Shown piece after piece: positions 33,069-42,400 of a stretch of 48,836 bases of DNA. Within the stretch, counting starts at the first letter, position 1, and each line of letters begins with the position of its first letter. A program made the translations under genes and the position numbers. Origin of the DNA: Candidatus Zixiibacteriota bacterium (GTDB lineage Bacteria > Electryoneota > B3-LCP); assembly GCA_003599535.1 (NCBI GenBank), contig QZKQ01000033.1, forward strand, positions 1-48,836, written 5' to 3'. The notes below the pieces were generated by a model. That model was not told the DNA's origin. It did no database searches and saw only the letters and a list, made by a program, of their open reading frames with translations.

Positions 33069-34037
33069 TTACTTCTCCGGCTTCAGCTTGTACCCTTCCG
33101 GAACTTCGAAACGAGTAGACTCCACGGCGCCCTGCGAAGCTTCCAGCAGTTCCGTGGTGGCCAGGAACTTGATCCGCTCTTCCCACTTCGGCTCTTCCGC
33201 CTTTTTCGCCTTCTTCTTACCGAAAGGCAACTTGCCCAGCACCTCTTCCTGGGCGGCATTACTGACCGCCTTCCCCACAGACGGCCCCACCAACTGCCGG
33301 CGCTTGATTTCGATAGTGGACAGCACCGCTTCGCCGGGGGCTTTCTTCATCTCCTCGGCCAGGGTGTTGAACTGGTTGCGGTAGAGCGCGGCGGCGGAAG
33401 TCAGGCCGGGGGTCAGGGCGTCCACGTTCAGCCCCAGCGCCTGCAGGTAGCTTTCGCTGAAGGCGCGGATCTCCTCGGCGCCGGGCACCTCTTCGCTGTT
33501 CCACAGATCGAAGGTGATCCAGACCTTGTCTTCCGCATTCTGCTTGTTCACTCCGGTAGCCATCATACGGACATTGCGGCAGGTGAAGCCGTTGATGACC
33601 TTCGGCTCGGCGGCTGACTGGGTTTCCACGGTCCACTCGTACAAGTCTTCGGACGTGGTGTCCGGGATTTCCTCTTCCGCTTCCTCCATCTCCTCCTGTC
33701 CCTTTTCGATCTGCTCGCGCAGTTGGGCGAAGGTCATTTCGGTGTAAGTTTCCTTCTTGGGGTCGAGCTTCCAGAAAAGCTGCTGGTCCACGCGGGTAAT
33801 GTCAATGCTCTGGACTTCCTTCCCGCCGGTCATGGTTTTCATCAGGCCCTTGGTCCAGCGGGTGACGGCGTCGCTGGCGGACTTGTCCGCGGTGTAGTAT
33901 TCCGTGGATGTGCTTTCGTAGGAACCCCATCCCTGGGATACGGTCTTGTGCTTGCGGGTGACGTCGGCGCGGGCGCCGGCGGCCAGCAGGATCAGGGCCG
34001 CTCCGGCAAGGATGAAGGTGGGGATGAATTTACGCAT
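33069..34037 (-). CDS. Secreted protein of unknown function
   Basis: A 322-residue exported protein that I cannot place with certainty. The signal peptide is MRKFIPTFILAGAALILLAA with a probable cut after ARA. The early part (TRKHKTVSQGWGSYESTSTE, then DITRVDQQLFWKLDPKKETY) resembles DUF4412-like or LolA-like periplasmic proteins, which report an oxidised or cleaved state by beta-sheet binding; this is tentative. A stretch of about 20 mostly acidic residues (EKGQEEMEEAEEEIPD) lies near residue 115. A central NGFTCRNVRMMATG and a C-terminal VESTRFEVPEGYKLKPEK follow. The last motif recurs as MFEVPENYHQL in the secreted protein at 45208-45957. GGAG lies 9 bases before the ATG. Confidence 0.75.
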   Translation of the reverse strand: MRKFIPTFILAGAALILLAAGARADVTRKHKTVSQGWGSYESTSTEYYTADKSASDAVTRWTKGLMKTMTGGKEVQSIDITRVDQQLFWKLDPKKETYTEMTFAQLREQIEKGQEEMEEAEEEIPDTTSEDLYEWTVETQSAAEPKVINGFTCRNVRMMATGVNKQNAEDKVWITFDLWNSEEVPGAEEIRAFSESYLQALGLNVDALTPGLTSAAALYRNQFNTLAEEMKKAPGEAVLSTIEIKRRQLVGPSVGKAVSNAAQEEVLGKLPFGKKKAKKAEEPKWEERIKFLATTELLEASQGAVESTRFEVPEGYKLKPEK

Positions 34038-34053
34038 CGTGGATTCTCCGGTT

Positions 34054-34342
34054 GGTTATTGGCTATCGGCTATCGGCTCTTTTGTGTCATCGCGGCATAT
34101 TATCAGAATCGCAGATTTAGCGGATTCCGCTGATATTAAACTGTCTGAATCGCAGATTAAACGGATGAAACGGATTGAACGGATTATGTTCGACCCCGTT
34201 GGGGTCGTAACCAGGAGGCGGGGAGGGGCTTCGTCTCCACAGGTTGACACCTGTCCCGCAGGGAGGAATTCGTCCCGGCTATCAATGTTCAACCCTGGCG
34301 GGTTGTCCTGTGAGCTCCTGGCTCCTGGCTCCTGGCTTCTGG
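34054..34342. repeat. Repeat-rich intergenic block with REP-like hairpins
   Basis: From left to right: a 7-base tandem (GGTTATT, GGCTATC, GGCTATC, 34054-34074); the 9-base-period block related to 265-495 (about 34105-34187, for example TGTCTGAATCGCAGATTAAA and repeated ACGGATTGA); hairpins CGACCCCGTTGGGGTCG (34191-34207), ACAGGTTGACACCTGT (34239-34254), TCCCGCAGGGA (34254-34264) and CAACCCTGGCGGGTTG (34290-34305); and a 7-base tandem CTCCTGG repeated four times (34315-34342). It separates two minus-strand genes and has no coding signal. Confidence 0.75.
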
Positions 34343-34352
34343 ATTCTTTTCT

Positions 34353-35696
34353 TCACGCCGCTTCCCGGTCCAAGTTGTCCCGCCACAGGTATTCCCGGGT
34401 TTCCCCCACGATCACCCGCGACAGCACGATCAGCGAGATCAGGTTGGGGATGGCCATCAGCCCATTGGCGATGTCGGCGAAGGCCCACACCGAAGGCAGC
34501 GAAGCCACCGCGCCGACCATCACGGCGATGACCCAGAGCCAGCGGTAGGGCTTGACCACCCGGGTGCCGAACAGGTATTCGGCGGCCTTTTCCCCATAGT
34601 AGGACCAGCCCAGCAGGGTGGAAAAGACGAAGGTCAGCAGGCCGATGGTCAGAATCACCGGCCCCAGGTAATGGATATCGGCGAAGGCGGCCCGGGTCAG
34701 GGCGGCTCCCTGCAGGCCTTCGGTCCAGTGGCCGGAATTGACCAGCATAATCCCGGTGATGGCGCACACCACCACGGTGTCCCAGAAGGTCCCGGTGGAC
34801 GATACCATGGCCTGGCGCACGGGATTCTTCGTCTGCGCCGCGGCCGCCACGATGGGAGCGCTGCCCAGGCCGGATTCGTTGGAGAACAGCCCCCGGGCGA
34901 TGCCGAAGCGGATGGCTTCGCGCATTCCCGCGCCGATGAACCCGCCCAGCGCGGCATGCCCGGTGAAGGCGCTGTTCACGATCAGGGCGATGGTCTGGGG
35001 GATGGTATCGATGCCGATGATCAGGATGGCCAGACAGCCCAGCACATAGAATACGGCCATGAACGGCACCAGTCTCTCGCACACCCCGGCGATGCTCTTG
35101 ATGCCCCCCAGAATGACGAATCCCACGAGAACCATCATGACCAGCCCGGTAATCCAGGGCTGAATCTGGAAGGTTTCGTTCACCAGCGAAGCGATGGAAT
35201 TGGACTGCACCATGCAGCCGATACCGAAGGCGGCCACCGCGGTCAGGGCGGCGAAGATCACCCCCAGCCACTTCGATTTCATGCCCCGTTCCAGCACGTA
35301 CATGGGGCCGCCGGCCATCTGCCCCTGGGGGTTGGTGACCCGGTACTTGACCGACAGCACGGCTTCGGCGTACTTGGTGGAAATGCCGAACACGCCGGTC
35401 AGCCACATCCACAGCACCGCGCCGGGGCCGCCCGCCGCCACCGCCGTGGCCACCCCCACGATGTTGCCGGTACCGATGGTGGCGGCCAGGGCCGTGGTCA
35501 GAGCGCCGAAGTGGCTGATGTCGCCTTCCCCTTCCTTCCTGCGCTGGAAGGAGAGCTTGATGGCCTTGAAGATATGGCGCTGGATGAAGCGCAGGCGGAA
35601 GGTCAGGTAGAGGTGCGTGCCGAACAGCAGCACCAGCAGCGGTGGCCCCCAGACAATGCCGCTGATGGCGTTTAAGAGATTTTCGATCGCCTGCAT
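34353..35696 (-). CDS. Alanine/glycine:cation symporter (AGCS family)
   Basis: A 447-residue inner membrane transporter of the AGCS family, which imports alanine or glycine with sodium or protons. It opens MQAIENLLNAISGIVWGPPL, then the family helix LLVLLFGTHLYLTFRLRFIQ. The signature region is GEGDISHFGALTTALAATIG followed by TGNIVGVATAVAAGGPGAVL, containing the conserved sodium and substrate-binding glycine-rich stretch. Later segments include GFIGAGMREAIRFGIARGLF with SNESGLGSAPI, diagnostic for the family, and FVFSTLLGWSYYGEKAAEYL. About 11 membrane segments fit the family. It has its own promoter (35723-35752) and is divergent from the propeller-protein gene. Which amino acid it carries cannot be read. 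Confidence 0.94.
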   Translation of the reverse strand: MQAIENLLNAISGIVWGPPLLVLLFGTHLYLTFRLRFIQRHIFKAIKLSFQRRKEGEGDISHFGALTTALAATIGTGNIVGVATAVAAGGPGAVLWMWLTGVFGISTKYAEAVLSVKYRVTNPQGQMAGGPMYVLERGMKSKWLGVIFAALTAVAAFGIGCMVQSNSIASLVNETFQIQPWITGLVMMVLVGFVILGGIKSIAGVCERLVPFMAVFYVLGCLAILIIGIDTIPQTIALIVNSAFTGHAALGGFIGAGMREAIRFGIARGLFSNESGLGSAPIVAAAAQTKNPVRQAMVSSTGTFWDTVVVCAITGIMLVNSGHWTEGLQGAALTRAAFADIHYLGPVILTIGLLTFVFSTLLGWSYYGEKAAEYLFGTRVVKPYRWLWVIAVMVGAVASLPSVWAFADIANGLMAIPNLISLIVLSRVIVGETREYLWRDNLDREAA

Positions 35697-35722
35697 GGAT
35701 GGGTCTCCGGTGGAAGTTTACT

Positions 35723-35752
35723 AATATAGGCATAAGCAGGGCTGCCGGTCAA
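35723..35752 (-). promoter_or_regulatory. Promoter of the AGCS symporter gene
   Basis: Minus strand TTGACC (35747-35752), 18-base spacer, TATATT (35723-35728), 27 bases before the ATG. Back to back with the plus-strand promoter at 35844-35872. Confidence 0.75.
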
Positions 35753-35843
35753 GTAAATTGTCCACTGGATCTTAAAATCTCCAAAATTTCCCCGCCAAAG
35801 TTTAAGATCAAATTTGAAATAGTTGAACCTTTCGAAAAATTAC

Positions 35844-35872
35844 TTGACAATGTGTGATTTTATATTTATATT
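35844..35872 (+). promoter_or_regulatory. Promoter of the second propeller-protein gene
   Basis: TTGACA (35844-35849), 17-base spacer, TATATT (35867-35872) followed by G, 37 bases before the ATG at 35909. The surrounding 100 bases are strikingly A+T rich. Confidence 0.8.
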
Positions 35873-35908
35873 GGATGTAGTAAGGTTTTATTCCAAATGG
35901 AGGGCGAA

Positions 35909-37729
35909 ATGCGACTGCTGAATGGAATTAAAACTGTTGTGATGGTCGGCATGGCTTCACTTGCCTGCCCCGCCTGGGCCGTGCAAGGGGATATTGTGTG
36001 GTCCTCCTTTTTTGGCGGGGACTCAACGGAAGAGGCCAGGGCCATAACTCCCACCCGCGATGGCGGTTATGTTCTTGCCGGATTCACCAATTCCTTCGGG
36101 AGTAGCGGATTCGACATGTACGCAGCCAGAATAAATTCGACCGGCGGGGTGCTTTGGCAGCGCGCTTATGGCGGAGCCGGTACCCAGCATGCTTATGCGG
36201 TGACAGTCACCGAAGATAGTTGCTTTATTGTCGCCGGCAACGCAAGTCTGCCGACGAATGGTTACACCATGTACGTCGTAAAAATCGACGAGCAGGGCGA
36301 TGTATTGTGGGAGCATACTTATGGCATCAACAATGGCGGCGTGGCGCGCGCCGTCTTGGCATGCGAAGACGGCAGCGTGCTCTTGGCGGGCAATGGGAGA
36401 AGTCCCCACCCCACGGAGTGGGGCGGTATGTATCTGGTCAAGATAGATCCAGATGGGAATGTCATCTGGGAACATTCCTATGGGATCAGCGGGGATATCT
36501 GGGCAGAAGCATGCTATGACATCGCCCCTTCTGACGACGGTGGGTACCATTTGGGAGGCTACCGCTGGACGACCGAAAATTGGAGCCACGATATGGCGCT
36601 GGTGAAGGTCAACACCCAGGGAGAAATGCTTTGGATGAACGGTTATGGCGGCGCCTATGACCAGTTATGCTACGGAATAATTCCTTCGGGCGACGGTGGT
36701 GTTTGGATGGTGGGTGGTTCCGATTTATTTAAAGTCAATTCCCAAGGACAATTAGTCTTGACATACATCTACCCCACGAATAATTATTTTTATGATATCG
36801 GCATCTCCACGGATGGCAATCTTCTGTTGGCCGGTTACGAACAGTGGTACGGAGATTGCAAACTAACGAAAATTACTCTACAAGGCGATATCCTTTGGCA
36901 AGGACAATATGGCGGCGGTAACATTGATAAGGCATGGGCGGTCATGTGCAACTCCGTGGGGAATTACCTGCTGGCGGGATCGACTTTTTCCTTCGGGAAC
37001 CCCGTCACGGTTAACGTCTATGCCGTCTGTGTGGAAGGCATTGCCATACCTTCCGTGGAGGTGAGTGCGGTGCCGGATACTCCGCCGGTCATCATCCCAA
37101 CTGGAGGAGGAGTTTTTACTTTCACCTCCACCCTCACTAACAACGACTCCACCGCTGTCTCCATAGACATCTGGAGTAAGGTAAGGTTACCCAATCAAGC
37201 CTTGTACGGGCCGTTGTTGGGGCCGGCTGAGGTGACCGTTCCCGCAGGAGGCGCACTCCTCCGGATGCGCAATCAAACCGTCCCGGCCAGTGCTCCGTCT
37301 GGGGATTATTGGTATCAAGTATATGCCGGAGCTTACCCGTTGGCCGTGTGGGACTCTTCTGGATTTTCATTCACTAAGATGGGCAGTTACAATACGACAG
37401 GGCCAGTGGACGGTTGGACCTGCTGCGATTTGGAAACGGACATTTCGGCGCAGGCTACGCAATCAGAGGAGACAATTACTGGCTGTATAAGGCCGAATCC
37501 CTTTAATTCCAGGGCTTTAATTCGCTATACGGTGCCGTCGGCAGGTTTTGTGACCGTTTCTGTATTTGATCTGAATGGGCGGCAGATCAATCGAATAGTT
37601 AATGAATGGAAAGGAAGCGGCGAGTACCTGAATGAGTTTTATGGGGGAAATCTGCCTTCCGGAATTTACTTTGTCGAAATCAGGGAAGGGAACCACAGGT
37701 TAATGGAGAAATTGGTCTTGTTGAAATAG
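35909..37729 (+). CDS. Secreted propeller protein with type IX sorting domain, second copy
   Basis: A 606-residue exported protein. The signal peptide is MRLLNGIKTVVMVGMASLAC with a likely cut after AWA. Seven repeats of about 50 residues follow, with (V/I)LWxxxYGG, DGGYVLAGFTNSFGSSGFDM and VKIDxxGD motifs, probably a seven-bladed propeller like the protein at 8482-9996. Residues about 381-510 (VSAVPDTPPVIIPTGGGVFT to WTCCDLETD) form a beta-sandwich-like domain also found in the protein at 39447-42662. The last 80 residues are the sorting domain (RPNPFNSRALIRYTVPSAGF to KLVLLK). GGAGGG before ATG 35909 decides the start over ATG 35897. The gene is clearly more A+T rich than its neighbours (42 percent and 55 percent GC in two 60-base samples), which suggests later acquisition. 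Confidence 0.87.
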   Translation: MRLLNGIKTVVMVGMASLACPAWAVQGDIVWSSFFGGDSTEEARAITPTRDGGYVLAGFTNSFGSSGFDMYAARINSTGGVLWQRAYGGAGTQHAYAVTVTEDSCFIVAGNASLPTNGYTMYVVKIDEQGDVLWEHTYGINNGGVARAVLACEDGSVLLAGNGRSPHPTEWGGMYLVKIDPDGNVIWEHSYGISGDIWAEACYDIAPSDDGGYHLGGYRWTTENWSHDMALVKVNTQGEMLWMNGYGGAYDQLCYGIIPSGDGGVWMVGGSDLFKVNSQGQLVLTYIYPTNNYFYDIGISTDGNLLLAGYEQWYGDCKLTKITLQGDILWQGQYGGGNIDKAWAVMCNSVGNYLLAGSTFSFGNPVTVNVYAVCVEGIAIPSVEVSAVPDTPPVIIPTGGGVFTFTSTLTNNDSTAVSIDIWSKVRLPNQALYGPLLGPAEVTVPAGGALLRMRNQTVPASAPSGDYWYQVYAGAYPLAVWDSSGFSFTKMGSYNTTGPVDGWTCCDLETDISAQATQSEETITGCIRPNPFNSRALIRYTVPSAGFVTVSVFDLNGRQINRIVNEWKGSGEYLNEFYGGNLPSGIYFVEIREGNHRLMEKLVLLK

Positions 37730-37749
37730 CCTCATTCCCTGTCCGCCAG

Positions 37750-37774
37750 CGCGCCACCCGGCGCGTTTTTTTTT
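37750..37774 (+). terminator. Rho-independent terminator of the second propeller gene
   Basis: CGCGCC (37750-37755), loop ACCC, GGCGCG (37760-37765), then nine T residues (37766-37774), 20 bases after the stop. Confidence 0.92.
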
Positions 37775-37832
37775 GCACACGACGTTAGTCATACTGGATC
37801 TGCTTCAACCCCATATGTTTTAAGCTGAAATT

Positions 37833-39092
37833 TCAAGCGGTTTTCGATTCCAGGAATTCTTCCCTCGGCTGCATGATTCCGCTTTCTCCTTCACTTCGGG
37901 CGATGATGGCAGCGCCGCAGGCATCCGACCAGACGTTGACCGTGGTGCGGCACATGTCCAGAAGGCGGTCCACCGCCAGGATCAGGCCGATGCCTTCCAG
38001 CGGCAGCCCCACGGCCCGCAGCACGATGCTCATCATCACCAGCCCGGCCATGGGGATGCCCGCCGCGCCGATGGAAGCCAGCAACGCGGTTACGGCCACC
38101 AGCGCCTGTTGGGTCATATTCAGATCGATGCCATAGGCTTGGGCGATGAAGATCACGGCCACGCACTCGTACAGGGCGGTGCCGTCCATGTTGATGGTGG
38201 CGCCCAACGGCATGACGAAGCTGGTGGTGCGGTTGGATATGCCGGCGCGGTTTTCGGCGCTCTCCATGGTCAGGGGCAGGGTGGCCGACGAGGAGCTGGT
38301 GGAAAAGGCGGTCAGCAGCGCCGGGGACATGGCCCGGGCGTAACGCACCGGACTGATCCGGGCCAGCAGCCGCACCAGCAGCGGCAGGGTGATGCCGGCG
38401 TGAATGATCAGCCCCAGCAGCACGGTCAGGAAATAGACGCCCAGCGACTTGAACGGTTCGAAGCCGGTGGTGGCCACGATGCGGGCGATCAGGCCGAAGA
38501 TGCCCAGCGGCGCGAAGGCGATGACGAAGCGGGTCAACCGCATCATCACTTCGAAGGCGGCTTCGAACAGGTTCTGCAGCGGTTCGCGGCGCTTCGGTTC
38601 CAATTGGATCAGGAACACGCCGAAGAGCACGCTGAAGAAGATAATGGGCAGAATGTCCCCGGAAGCCATGGATTCGATGGGATTGACGGGGATCATGCGC
38701 AGGAGGATGCCCCAGAGGCTTTCATCGGCGGCCTTGACCGATTCGGGGGACTTCTGCAGGCCCAGGTCGGCGCCTGTGCCGGGTTCGATCAGGTTGACCA
38801 GGAGCTGCCCGGTCAGGATGGCCAGGAAGCTGGTGGCGACGTAGTAGGCCAGGGTCTTGGCCCCCATACGTCCCAGGCCGCGGGCATCGCCGATGCCGGC
38901 CACCCCGGAAATCACCGAGGTGATAATCAGCGGCACGATGACCATCTTCAGCAGGCGCAGGAACAGGTCGGCCAGGGGATCAGCCAGCGGCAGAATGCTT
39001 TCGCCCCAGGCCATCCCGGCCAGCACTCCCAGGGCCATGCCCAGGAAAATCCAGGTGGTGAGGTTGATTCTGCGCAGGGTTGGAAATGCCAA
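37833..39092 (-). CDS. Dicarboxylate/amino acid:cation symporter (DAACS family)
   Basis: A 419-residue (from the chosen start) transporter of the GltP/DctA family, importing glutamate, aspartate or C4-dicarboxylates with sodium or protons. Family marks: LRRINLTTWIFLGMALGVLA at the start, VIVPLIITSVISGVAGIGDA in helix 3, the serine-rich hairpin LTAFSTSSSSATLPLTMESA near residue 270, the sodium and substrate motif VMPLGATINMDGTALYECVA, and AAGIPMAGLVMMSIVLRAVG. An upstream TTG at 39149 would lie inside the promoter, overlapping its -10 element, so translation must begin further down; TTG at 39092 follows GGGAA by six bases and matches the family start. Substrate is not determined. Divergent from the beta-helix protein gene. 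Confidence 0.9.
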   Translation of the reverse strand: MAFPTLRRINLTTWIFLGMALGVLAGMAWGESILPLADPLADLFLRLLKMVIVPLIITSVISGVAGIGDARGLGRMGAKTLAYYVATSFLAILTGQLLVNLIEPGTGADLGLQKSPESVKAADESLWGILLRMIPVNPIESMASGDILPIIFFSVLFGVFLIQLEPKRREPLQNLFEAAFEVMMRLTRFVIAFAPLGIFGLIARIVATTGFEPFKSLGVYFLTVLLGLIIHAGITLPLLVRLLARISPVRYARAMSPALLTAFSTSSSSATLPLTMESAENRAGISNRTTSFVMPLGATINMDGTALYECVAVIFIAQAYGIDLNMTQQALVAVTALLASIGAAGIPMAGLVMMSIVLRAVGLPLEGIGLILAVDRLLDMCRTTVNVWSDACGAAIIARSEGESGIMQPREEFLESKTA

Positions 39093-39133
39093 ATTGTATT
39101 CCCGTGGTTGACGGAAGGATTCTTTACCCCTCA

Positions 39134-39162
39134 AATATAGCCAAATCAAGCGCTAAAGTCAA
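39134..39162 (-). promoter_or_regulatory. Promoter of the DAACS symporter gene
   Basis: Minus strand TTGACT (39157-39162), 17-base spacer, TATATT (39134-39139) followed by TG. It fixes the expected transcript start near 39126 and rules out the longest reading frame for the symporter. Confidence 0.8.
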
Positions 39163-39249
39163 GGGGGAAGTGGGCGGAGGCGGATGGGGGAAGACCGCTC
39201 CGAGGGGAGGCTTTTATTCGTGCATTGACGCAAAACCCGAGATTGCCGC

Positions 39250-39278
39250 TTGACTTGGTAATTTCTTCCGGCTATATT
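39250..39278 (+). promoter_or_regulatory. Promoter of the beta-helix protein gene
   Basis: TTGACT (39250-39255), 17-base spacer, TATATT (39273-39278) followed by G. The start codon is 168 bases downstream, leaving an untranslated leader of about 160 bases in which I see no clear structure. Confidence 0.75.
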
Positions 39279-39446
39279 GTCTTTCGCGGCGATGTACGTG
39301 AAAACCGAAAGTAATGGCGATGGCGGAGGTGATGGGGAGAAGCGCGTAAGGGAGACAGTCCGTGCTGAGCGAATATAAGCTGAGAGATTCCAGGCTCGAT
39401 GATACGATGTCGTGATCCGGACAGGTACTCATGATGCGGAGAAGGG

Positions 39447-42400
39447 ATGAAAAGGATTCTACGTAACGTTATGCTCCTGGCCGCGTGGGCGGTGCTGTCT
39501 GCCGCCGCCGGCGCCACTGATATCCCCCCGGGACCGGTCAGCGGTCACTGGACAGCCGCCGGCAGTCCCTACCTTGTTCAAGGGGAAATCACCATCCCCA
39601 TTGGCCAATCGCTGATCCTGGATCCCGGCGTGCAGGTCGTGTTCCAGGGGCACTACAAATTCCTGATCCGTGGGTTCCTGGAGGCCGTGGGTAACGCGGC
39701 CGATTCGATCATCTTCACCGCCGCAGACCCGGGCAGCGGCTGGTGGGGCCTGCGCTTCCTGAACGCTCCGGACAGCAGCCGCCTGGAATACTGCATTCTG
39801 GAACGCGGCCGCGCAGTGGGCGTCTACCCCGATTCCAACGGCTACGGCGGCGGACTGTTCTGCTACCGTTCCAACCCGGTAATCCGTCACTGCACCTTCC
39901 GGCAAAACTACTGCGAATGGTATGGCGCGGCGGCCTGCTTCTGGCAGCAGTCGAATCCCACCGTGGAAGCCTGCCTCTTCAGTGACAACCGTTCCGACGA
40001 TGACGGCGGCGCGCTGTTCTGCGGTTCCGGCTCCAATCCCTTGATCCGGGACTGCACCTTCGCGAACAACTGGGCCCTGGCCTGGGGTGGCGGGATCTGC
40101 TCGTTCTGGTCGGATCCCATCATCGCCAATTGCACCTTCCATGACAACTGGGCTGACGACGGCGGCGCGCTCTTCTACTATGAAACCGGCGGGATTCTGG
40201 AGCGCTGCACCATCTACGGCAATGCGGCCAATATGGCCGGCGGCATCTTCAACCACGTCGGCAGCAGTACCCTGATCACCCACTGCACCCTCTACGGCAA
40301 CGATGCCTCGTCCAATGGCGGAGGCATTTACTGGAACGCCTCTACGGCCACGGTAGAAAATACCATCGTGGCCGGTAACACCGGCAGCGGAGGAATGTAC
40401 TTCTACAATTCCCCCGCCGCCCAGGTGCGCTACAGCGATATTGCCTCCAATCTGCCCCAGAATTTCGCGGGCGGCGTACCGGCCGGATTGGGAGTGCCGG
40501 TGACGGTCAATCTCAACGGCGATCCCTGTGATCTCTACTTCAACCTGCTGCTGGTTCCCGATTTCTTCGATCCCCTGCTGGGGGACTTCCGTTTGCAAGT
40601 TGGATCGCCCTGCCGGGACGCCGGCGATCCCGCTTCGCCGCCGGACCCGGACAGCAGCATCGCCGACCAGGGCGCGGTGTACACGCCGCCCTATCTGACC
40701 GGCACCTACGTCCCCGGTGGCAATGTTTCCGGCCACTGGAGCGCGGACGCGTCGCCGTACCTGGTGGGCGGAGATCTCACCATCCCGGCGGGACAGCTTC
40801 TCAGTATCTCGCCCGGTGTGGATGTGATCTTTCTGGGCGCCTACTTCCTGGAGGTTCATGGGCTGCTTCAGGCTATGGGCACGGCCGCCGATTCCATCAT
40901 CTTCACCGCTGCCGATACCGTTACCGGATGGCAGGGGCTGCATTTCCTGGACGCGCCGGGGGGCAGTGCCTTGTGGTACTGCCGGCTGCAGTATGGGAAA
41001 GCTTGGGGAACCGCGCCCAACGAAGCCTCCTGCGGCGGCGCCGTTTACTGTGAAAATGCCGCCCCCAGCCTGATCCACTGCCTGTTCCAGGGGAATGTGG
41101 CGGCTTTGAACGGCGGGGCGCTGGCGTGCAGCGACGGCTCGCCGACGGTCCAATTCTGTACCTTCAGCGGAAACAGCGCCGGACAGTACGGCGGCGCCAT
41201 TCACGCGGCCTACAGCAATATTGTAATCCAGGAATGCCTGGTGACCGGCAACGAGGCCGTCGCGGGCGGCGGCGGGATCCACATCACCGGCGACAGCAGC
41301 CCCAATATTTCGCATTGCACGGTGGAGTATAACAGCGCGGATTTGGGCGGAGGCGTATATCTGCACTGGTGCCAGGGCACGGTGAATTACACCACCATCA
41401 GCAGCAACAGCGCCTGGAAAGGGGCCGGCCTGGCCTGCGACTACGCGGGTGCGGGGTTGAATCTTCACCACTGCACCATCCGGGATAATGCGGCCCAGCA
41501 GCACGGCGGCGGCATCTGGAGCCGCCACTATGTCAGCGGACTCCACGGGACGCTGCGCCAGAGCACGGTGGTGGACAACGCGGCCGTCGCTGGTGGCGGA
41601 GTGTACTGCGATGCCTATTCGGGGCTAACCCTTCATAGCAACATCATCGCCAACAACAGCGGCGGCGGACTGTACCGCACTCTTCCCGCCGGCGGCACCA
41701 TCAGCTACAACGACTTTTACGGCAACGGCGGCGGCGCCTTCGCGGGCAGTGGCATTCCGGCCAACCTGGGCCTCCTGGTCACCTTCAATGCCAACCGCGA
41801 CTCCTGCGACGCCTACTTTAACCTGCTGGCGGATCCCCGGTTCGTTAACGCTGCCCTGGACGATTTCCAGCTGCTGCCGGATTCGCCCTGCATAGATGCC
41901 GGCAACCCTGCGGCCATGTACAATGACCCCGACGGCACCGTGGCGGACATGGGCGCGTGGTTCTACAATCAGTCCCCCCTGCGCCTGACCCTGGCGCCCC
42001 TGAACCCGCCGGTGCTGATTCCCGCCGGCGGCGGCAGCTTCTCTTGTAATGTCCTGGTGGAGAACCTTTCCACGGGGCCGGTGCAGTTTGATTTCTGGAC
42101 TATGGTAACCTTGCCCTCGGGTTCGCTGTTGGGGCCGCTGTTCAATTACACGGATCGCACCATTGCCGCCAACGCCAGCCTGACGCGGAATTTCACTCAA
42201 TCCGTGGGCGCGGGAGTAGGGGCCGGACTGTACCTCTACCGCGGCTATGTGGGGCAGTACCCCTCCGTCATCTGGGCGCAGGATCAATTCGAGATTTTGA
42301 AGCTGCCGGCCGGAAACGGGGATTACACTGCTGCCTCGGCGGACGGATGGGGAATATGTTGGGAGCAGCCCGGCGAGCGGTCACAGACCGCCGCTGTCCC

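Noticed and set aside
39459-41546. 695-residue minus-strand frame opposite the beta-helix gene
   Set aside because: Produced by the repetitive Gly/Ala-rich codons of the beta-helix gene; not a protein-like sequence.
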